Below are positions 7,112 to 10,520 of a DNA stretch of 10,520 nucleotides, piece by piece. The position numbers were made by a program, and so were the translations under genes. Within the stretch, counting starts at the first letter, position 1. Each line of letters opens with the position of its first letter. The stretch covers positions 1 to 10,520 of the forward strand of contig JACMMA010000103.1 in assembly GCA_014379275.1 (NCBI GenBank), read 5' to 3'. The notes under the pieces are model-generated. The model was not told where the DNA came from and searched no databases. It saw nothing but the letters and a program-made list of their open reading frames with translations. The DNA is from Armatimonadota bacterium (GTDB lineage Bacteria; Armatimonadota; Armatimonadia; Armatimonadales; Armatimonadaceae).

Positions 7112-7372
7112 ACGTTTTTACGAGAACTATTGTACCGCTTAAATGACACGGGGGCGGGTGACAAAGTTGCCAGGCATGGAGGGGCCGGACAAAAACAGCG
7201 AGAAAAAATATTCACAAGCAATGCCTTCAATTATAAGAGTTCGCACGAATAGGTGGCACGATTCACGTCATTGGCCACGCCGCCATATCTCCCATGCTTT
7301 TGCGCAGCGGCAAAGACCGCCGCTTGTCACCGTCATCGAAATGTCATCGATTGGTAAGGAGTATGTTCGCTA
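7112..7372. promoter_or_regulatory. Divergent intergenic region with candidate promoter and repeat elements
   Basis: This 261-base gap separates the pseudokinase operon (leftward) from the M43 pseudogene (rightward), so both promoters should be here. A possible rightward promoter is TTCACA at 7211-7216 with TATAAG at 7232-7237, but the 15-base spacer is short. On the minus strand a TACAAT lies close to the kinase start without a good -35. A GC-rich hairpin (agcggc 7306-7311, gccgct 7319-7324) and a direct repeat gtcatcga (7332-7339 and 7343-7350, one helical turn apart) lie before the M43 start. These are sequence observations; no factor is assigned. Confidence 0.4.
7356..7361 (+). promoter_or_regulatory. 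Shine-Dalgarno site for the M43 pseudogene
   Basis: AAGGAG lies 11 bases before the GTG at 7373. It supports that start, and the intact translation signal suggests that the gene died recently. Confidence 0.55.
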
Positions 7373-8465
7373 GTGAAATCATTCTCGTCCATCGCATCCG
7401 CGTTTCTCGTATCGGCTGCCTTAACCGGTACCTTCGCCATCGGGGCAGGACTGATCACCGCCGCGCAAAGAGCGACCCCGGCCCACGCCGCCCAGGGAAC
7501 CATCGCCGATACCAATACTTTCAAACAGCCCGACGATGCGGAACCGGTCGTCATCAGTGACGTCATCTATCCGACGAAAGCCGATTACCTACTTTCCGGG
7601 GGACGTTGCTCGACCACGATGCCGTCGGAAACAAAAATGAAAGAGATCGATGCGAAACTGAAATCGTTCCGCAACTTTCGCACCACTGCCGCCGCTGCCG
7701 CCAAACCCGGTTCGGGTTTGGTAGCGGCCCGCGCTATCAGCACAGTGAACGTACCCGTTTACGTCCCTGTCATCCGAAGCAACACCGGGGCGGGAAATGT
7801 GACCGACTCGCAGATCGCGGCGCAGATCGATGTGCTGAATACAGCGTTCGCCGGTCAGCAGCCTAAGGCGCCCGGCCAGGCGAACTCCGCGCAAGCCACC
7901 GCCGCGACCCCGCTCCGGTTTGTATTGATGACGATTGACCGCACTCTAAACAGCACCTGGTATACCGTGACGCAAGGGTCGTCGTCGGAAACCAATATGA
8001 AGAACGCGCTCCGCAAAGGCGGTGCGAACGCCCTGAACCTGTACACGGCGAATATCGGCGGCGGACTCCTCGGGTGGGCGACCTTTCCCTGGGGTTACTC
8101 CGGTGATCCAAAAAAAGACGGAGTTGCTTGTTTGAACGCTTCGTTCCCGGGGGGGCGCCGCGACCGGATTTAACCTCGGCGATACCACGGTTCATGAGGT
8201 GGGACACTGGCTCGGTCTTTACTACACGTTCCAGGGCGGTTGCACGACTTCGAATGACGGCGTGAGCGACACCCCGGCGGAACGTACCCCGTTCTACGGC
8301 GGTTCGAACGGCACTTTCCGCGACTCGTGTACCAGTAGCCGGTATCCGGGACGCGACCCGGTTGAGAACTTCATGGACTACACCGACGACGCGTACATGT
8401 TCCAATCCAGAGGAGCCCAGTCGTCCCGTGCCGATTCATTGTCCTTACAGTACCGCGGACTTTAG
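7373..8465 (+). pseudogene. Secreted pappalysin-like M43 zinc metallopeptidase, frameshifted and missing a zinc ligand
   Basis: The start is the GTG at 7373. About 40 N-terminal residues form a signal peptide (hydrophobic core SAFLVSAALTGTFAIGAG, cut near AHA-A). Family signatures follow: MKNALRKGGANALNLYTA and GGGLLGWATFPWGYSGDP before the break, then in the next frame LGDTTVHEVGHWLGLYYTFQ, a SDTPAE segment and the Met-turn NFMDYTDD. The first frame stops at 8173 after ASFPGGRRDRI. Removing one G from the seven-G run at 8149-8155 restores ASFPGGAATGFNLGDT and a full-length protein. The third zinc ligand of HExxHxxGxxH is Tyr (codon 8223-8225). The usual Cys after DDA is also Tyr (8394-8396). 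Family members cut extracellular proteins. With a lost metal ligand this copy should be inactive even if the frameshift were a sequencing error. Confidence 0.85.
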
Positions 8466-8467
8466 TC

Positions 8468-8549
8468 AGGTGATTCGTTCCTCGATTCGCTGGGTGACTG
8501 GGTAAATGTCATATCTCAATCACCACGCGACCCGAGGAACGAATCACCT
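8468..8549. repeat. Long hairpin with perfect 17-bp arms between convergent genes
   Basis: The left arm aggtgattcgttcctcg (8468-8484) is exactly complementary to the right arm at 8533-8549. Inside it a second, interrupted stem can form (cgctgggtga at 8488-8497 against tcaccacgcg at 8520-8529, with two bulges), so the 82 bases fold into one long rod. It starts three bases after the M43 stop codon and its right arm enters the mrp stop codon. There is no T-run on either side, so it is not a classic intrinsic terminator. It could block read-through from both convergent genes, or be a REP- or MITE-like element. Confidence 0.75.
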
Positions 8550-9660
8550 AACTCATTGAAAGCGGCTGGAATTTCCGTGCCTGTATGGAGATCTGGCGGG
8601 CGAGTTGCGACGCCGCTTCGCGGAAGTAACGCGACAGTTCGCCGTCCGGGTCGCTGACGAGGACCGGTTCGCCTTCGTCCGAACCTTGTCGAACCGCGAT
8701 CGAGAGCGGGATCTCGCCCAGGAATGGCACTTTCAGCTCTTCCGCCGTGGTTTGTCCGCCCCCGTGGCCGAAGATATAGTACGCCTTGCCCGTGTCCGGC
8801 GCGACGAAATACGCCATGTTTTCCACGACGCCTAAAATCGGGACGTTCAGTTTCTGGAACGCGCGGAGAGACTTCACGGCAATACTCGCGGCGACGTCCT
8901 GCGGCGTGGTGACGATCACCGCGCCGGAAAGCGGGATCGCTTCGGATAAAGACATGGTAACATCGCCGGTGCCGGGGGGCAGGTCGACGAGCAGGTAGTC
9001 CAGTTCACCCCATTCTACGTCGCTCAAAAACTGGTTGACCACTTTGGAAAGCATGGGACCACGCCAAACGACGGGCTGACCGGCGGGGATCATATAACCC
9101 ATGGACACCGTGGCGACACCGTGCCGCTCCAAAGGCACGATGCGCTGCGCCTTGTTCCCGTCCGGGAGGCGCACCACGATCTGTTGCAACTCCTCGTCTT
9201 CCAGGCCCATCAGCATCGGAATGGTCGGGCCGTATACGTCCGCGTCCATCAAGCCGACCTTCGCCCCGGCCTGCGCCAGAGCGACGGCGAGATTGGCCGA
9301 TACCGTGGATTTTCCGACCCCACCCTTGCCGGACGCGATGGCGATCACGTGCTTCACGCCGGGGATGATCTTGCCACCCATCGGCCTTTTCGTCGGCACA
9401 CGCGAAGTCATTTCGATCTTCACGTTGGTGACGCCGGCGACGAGGGTGCCGATCGCTTCCCGACAGTCGGCTTCGATTTTTGCCTTCAACGGGCACGCGG
9501 GGGTGGTCAACTCCACCTGGAACGCGATGTTGCCCTCGCAAATTTTGATGTTTTTAATCATGCCGAGCGAAACGAGGTCCCGGTGTAAATCCGGATCCTG
9601 CACGGTCCGCAAGGCGTCGGTCACGGATGCTTCGGTCGGAAGCGCGATAAGTTCGTTCAT
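8548..9660 (-). CDS. mrp: Mrp/ApbC-family P-loop ATPase, without the Fe-S CxxC
   Basis: The chosen ATG at 9660 gives 370 residues and follows AGAAGGGA by about 7 bases; an upstream GTG at 9687 would place that site inside the gene. Residues 8-85 form the MIP18/DUF59 domain (VTDALRTVQDPDLHRDLVSL, TTPACPLK). The deviant Walker A GKGGVGKST is at 111-119, DADVYGPTIP at 139-148 and VDLPPGTGD at 225-233. Mrp proteins act as cytoplasmic dimeric carriers that bind and pass on [4Fe-4S] clusters. The CxxC that normally follows ENMxYF is here A287-P-D-T290, so the usual bridging cluster ligands are missing. I recall a similar Pro-Asp replacement in cyanobacterial Mrp proteins, so this may be a lineage trait. 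Length and all nucleotide motifs are otherwise normal. Cys56 in the DUF59 domain is present. Confidence 0.95.
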   Translation of the reverse strand: MNELIALPTEASVTDALRTVQDPDLHRDLVSLGMIKNIKICEGNIAFQVELTTPACPLKAKIEADCREAIGTLVAGVTNVKIEMTSRVPTKRPMGGKIIPGVKHVIAIASGKGGVGKSTVSANLAVALAQAGAKVGLMDADVYGPTIPMLMGLEDEELQQIVVRLPDGNKAQRIVPLERHGVATVSMGYMIPAGQPVVWRGPMLSKVVNQFLSDVEWGELDYLLVDLPPGTGDVTMSLSEAIPLSGAVIVTTPQDVAASIAVKSLRAFQKLNVPILGVVENMAYFVAPDTGKAYYIFGHGGGQTTAEELKVPFLGEIPLSIAVRQGSDEGEPVLVSDPDGELSRYFREAASQLARQISIQARKFQPLSMS

Positions 9661-9670
9661 AAAAGATTCC

Positions 9671-9694
9671 CTTCTGTATGACACCACACAGAAG
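9671..9694 (-). promoter_or_regulatory. mrp leader hairpin overlapping the Shine-Dalgarno region
   Basis: Arms cttctgt (9671-9677) and acagaag (9688-9694) are perfect complements around a 10-base loop. In the mrp transcript the downstream arm ends in ACAGAAG, immediately followed by GGA. Part of the ribosome binding site AGAAGGGA would therefore be paired. The ATG lies 10 bases after the stem. It could tune translation; no ligand is implied. Confidence 0.45.
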
Positions 9695-9787
9695 TTTTAG
9701 TTCGCAGGCAAGCGTGGGTATATACCGTATGCCGGGCAAGCGAATGCTCACCAACGGCCCGCAATTTAACGGCACAAGAAGAGTATC

Positions 9788-10375
9788 ATGAAAATGGAAA
9801 GCTATCGCGTATTGATAGTGGCGCCAGACGCAGAGGCGCGGGCGGACGCACGGACCGCCCTGACGGAGGCGGGGGAGGCGGTCGTCGCGGAAGCCACCTC
9901 GCTCGCCGAAATACAGTCTTTTTTCGGGGAACATCGTCCGGAAGCGGTTCTGCTGGACGCGAAACTGCTCCCGCTGACGCAGGAGTTACGGGACCTTCTG
10001 CATCCGGCGGCGTTGGTGGTGTTGCGTTCCGCCGACTCCGACGCCGAGACGCTGCAGAAAATAGTGTCGAGCGCGGCATTTGCGACACTGAATATGCCGT
10101 TCACCGGCGAGGATGCCGCGGCGGAGATCGCACTCGCCGTGTCGCGGAACATGGATCTGATCGACTGCAACACCGAACTCGACAAGGCGCAAACACGCCT
10201 CGCAGACCGGATCGTGGTCGAAAAGGCGAAGGGTCTGCTGATTCAGCATGAAAATCTAACCGAAGCGGACGCGTTCAAGCGGATCCATTTTACGGCGCGG
10301 CGGGCGAACCGTACGATGCGCAGTGTCGCCGAAGAGCTGATCTCCGGATATACCGAAGGGACCGGCGGCGCTTGA
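9788..10375 (+). CDS. ANTAR-domain response regulator with a degenerate receiver
   Basis: The product has 195 residues. Residues 5-118 form a receiver fold with Asp57 in VLLDAKLL at the phosphoacceptor position and Ser81 in VVLRSAD at the switch position. Of the usual acidic pair only Asp14 remains (APD in place of DD or DE), and the conserved Lys before Pro-Phe is Met103 (LNMPF). Residues 132-186 form the ANTAR domain (LADRIVVEKAKGLLIQHENL, TEADAFKRIHFTAR, RSVAEELI). ANTAR proteins bind paired hexaloop hairpins in nascent RNA and prevent transcription termination, usually after phosphorylation by a histidine kinase. The degenerate receiver suggests constitutive or unconventional control. The AAGAAGAG before the ATG is a moderate ribosome binding site. 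No partner kinase and no clear paired-hairpin RNA target are visible nearby. The gene is divergent from mrp. Confidence 0.93.
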   Translation: MKMESYRVLIVAPDAEARADARTALTEAGEAVVAEATSLAEIQSFFGEHRPEAVLLDAKLLPLTQELRDLLHPAALVVLRSADSDAETLQKIVSSAAFATLNMPFTGEDAAAEIALAVSRNMDLIDCNTELDKAQTRLADRIVVEKAKGLLIQHENLTEADAFKRIHFTARRANRTMRSVAEELISGYTEGTGGA

Positions 10376-10520
10376 TCGCGAGTGGCTCTTTTTTCTGTCC
10401 TACGCCACCCAGAGGGTACCCGGCGCCAACCTTACGTTGGATCGTTGGACCTGCGGTGTGGGGTTCTCGATTCGCGAGCCGAGCTAGCCCTTGCTGTTTT
10501 CCCGCGAATTCGGCGGCTAC

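Noticed and set aside
9661..9687. GTG start at 9687 for mrp
   Set aside because: The strong AGAAGGGA site would then lie inside the coding region; it is correctly spaced for the ATG at 9660.
10376..10394. Possible terminator after the ANTAR gene (six T at 10389-10394)
   Set aside because: Only 3-4 bp stems can form before the T-run, too weak for an intrinsic terminator call.
10376..10520. Minus-strand frame open through the last 145 bases, plus a small ccaac/gttgg hairpin at 10426-10440
   Set aside because: The translation shows no domain and the frame runs off the window. The 5-bp hairpin is within chance expectation.

Overview
The window reads as a chromosomal segment of a GC-rich, envelope-rich bacterium. 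It combines autotransporter-type beta-strand repeats ending in an IPTL/PEP-CTERM-like sorting tail, a secreted M43 peptidase remnant, an ANTAR regulator and an Mrp ATPase without the Fe-S CxxC. I favour a lineage such as Armatimonadota, but this is a weak inference from gene style, not a marker-gene result.

Layout: (1) Positions 1-1185 hold the 3' part of a repeat-rich surface protein. (2) Positions 1186-2859 are a gene graveyard with no intact gene: a truncated STAS-domain fragment on the minus strand, a Tn3-family transposase fragment, and an S41 peptidase fragment. The last two are fused in frame, and the peptidase is then frameshifted. (3) Positions 2860-7111 hold a tight four-gene operon on the minus strand. 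In transcription order it encodes a tail-anchored pseudokinase with a BACON/Ig-like domain, a VWA protein with one TM helix and a degenerate FHA-like tail, an Ig-like protein with three TM helices, and a two-TM protein with a long helical tail. Spacings are a 4-bp GTGA overlap, a 23-bp overlap and a 10-bp gap. (4) Positions 7112-7372 are a divergent intergenic region. (5) Positions 7373-8465 are an M43 metallopeptidase pseudogene with a frameshift in a run of seven G and a lost third zinc ligand. (6) A long hairpin with perfect 17-bp arms fills the gap to the convergent mrp gene. (7) mrp occupies 8548-9660 on the minus strand, with a leader hairpin that touches its Shine-Dalgarno site. (8) A divergent ANTAR regulator with a degenerate receiver domain occupies 9788-10375. 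The last 145 bases hold no gene I can support.

The best candidate for an undescribed system is the four-gene operon. The kinase domain has lost its catalytic Asp and the FHA-like domain has lost its phosphothreonine-binding residues. The VWA MIDAS residues remain intact. I infer an envelope-spanning assembly in which the kinase and FHA folds act as cytoplasmic scaffolds and the VWA and Ig-like domains act outside the membrane. Function is not established.
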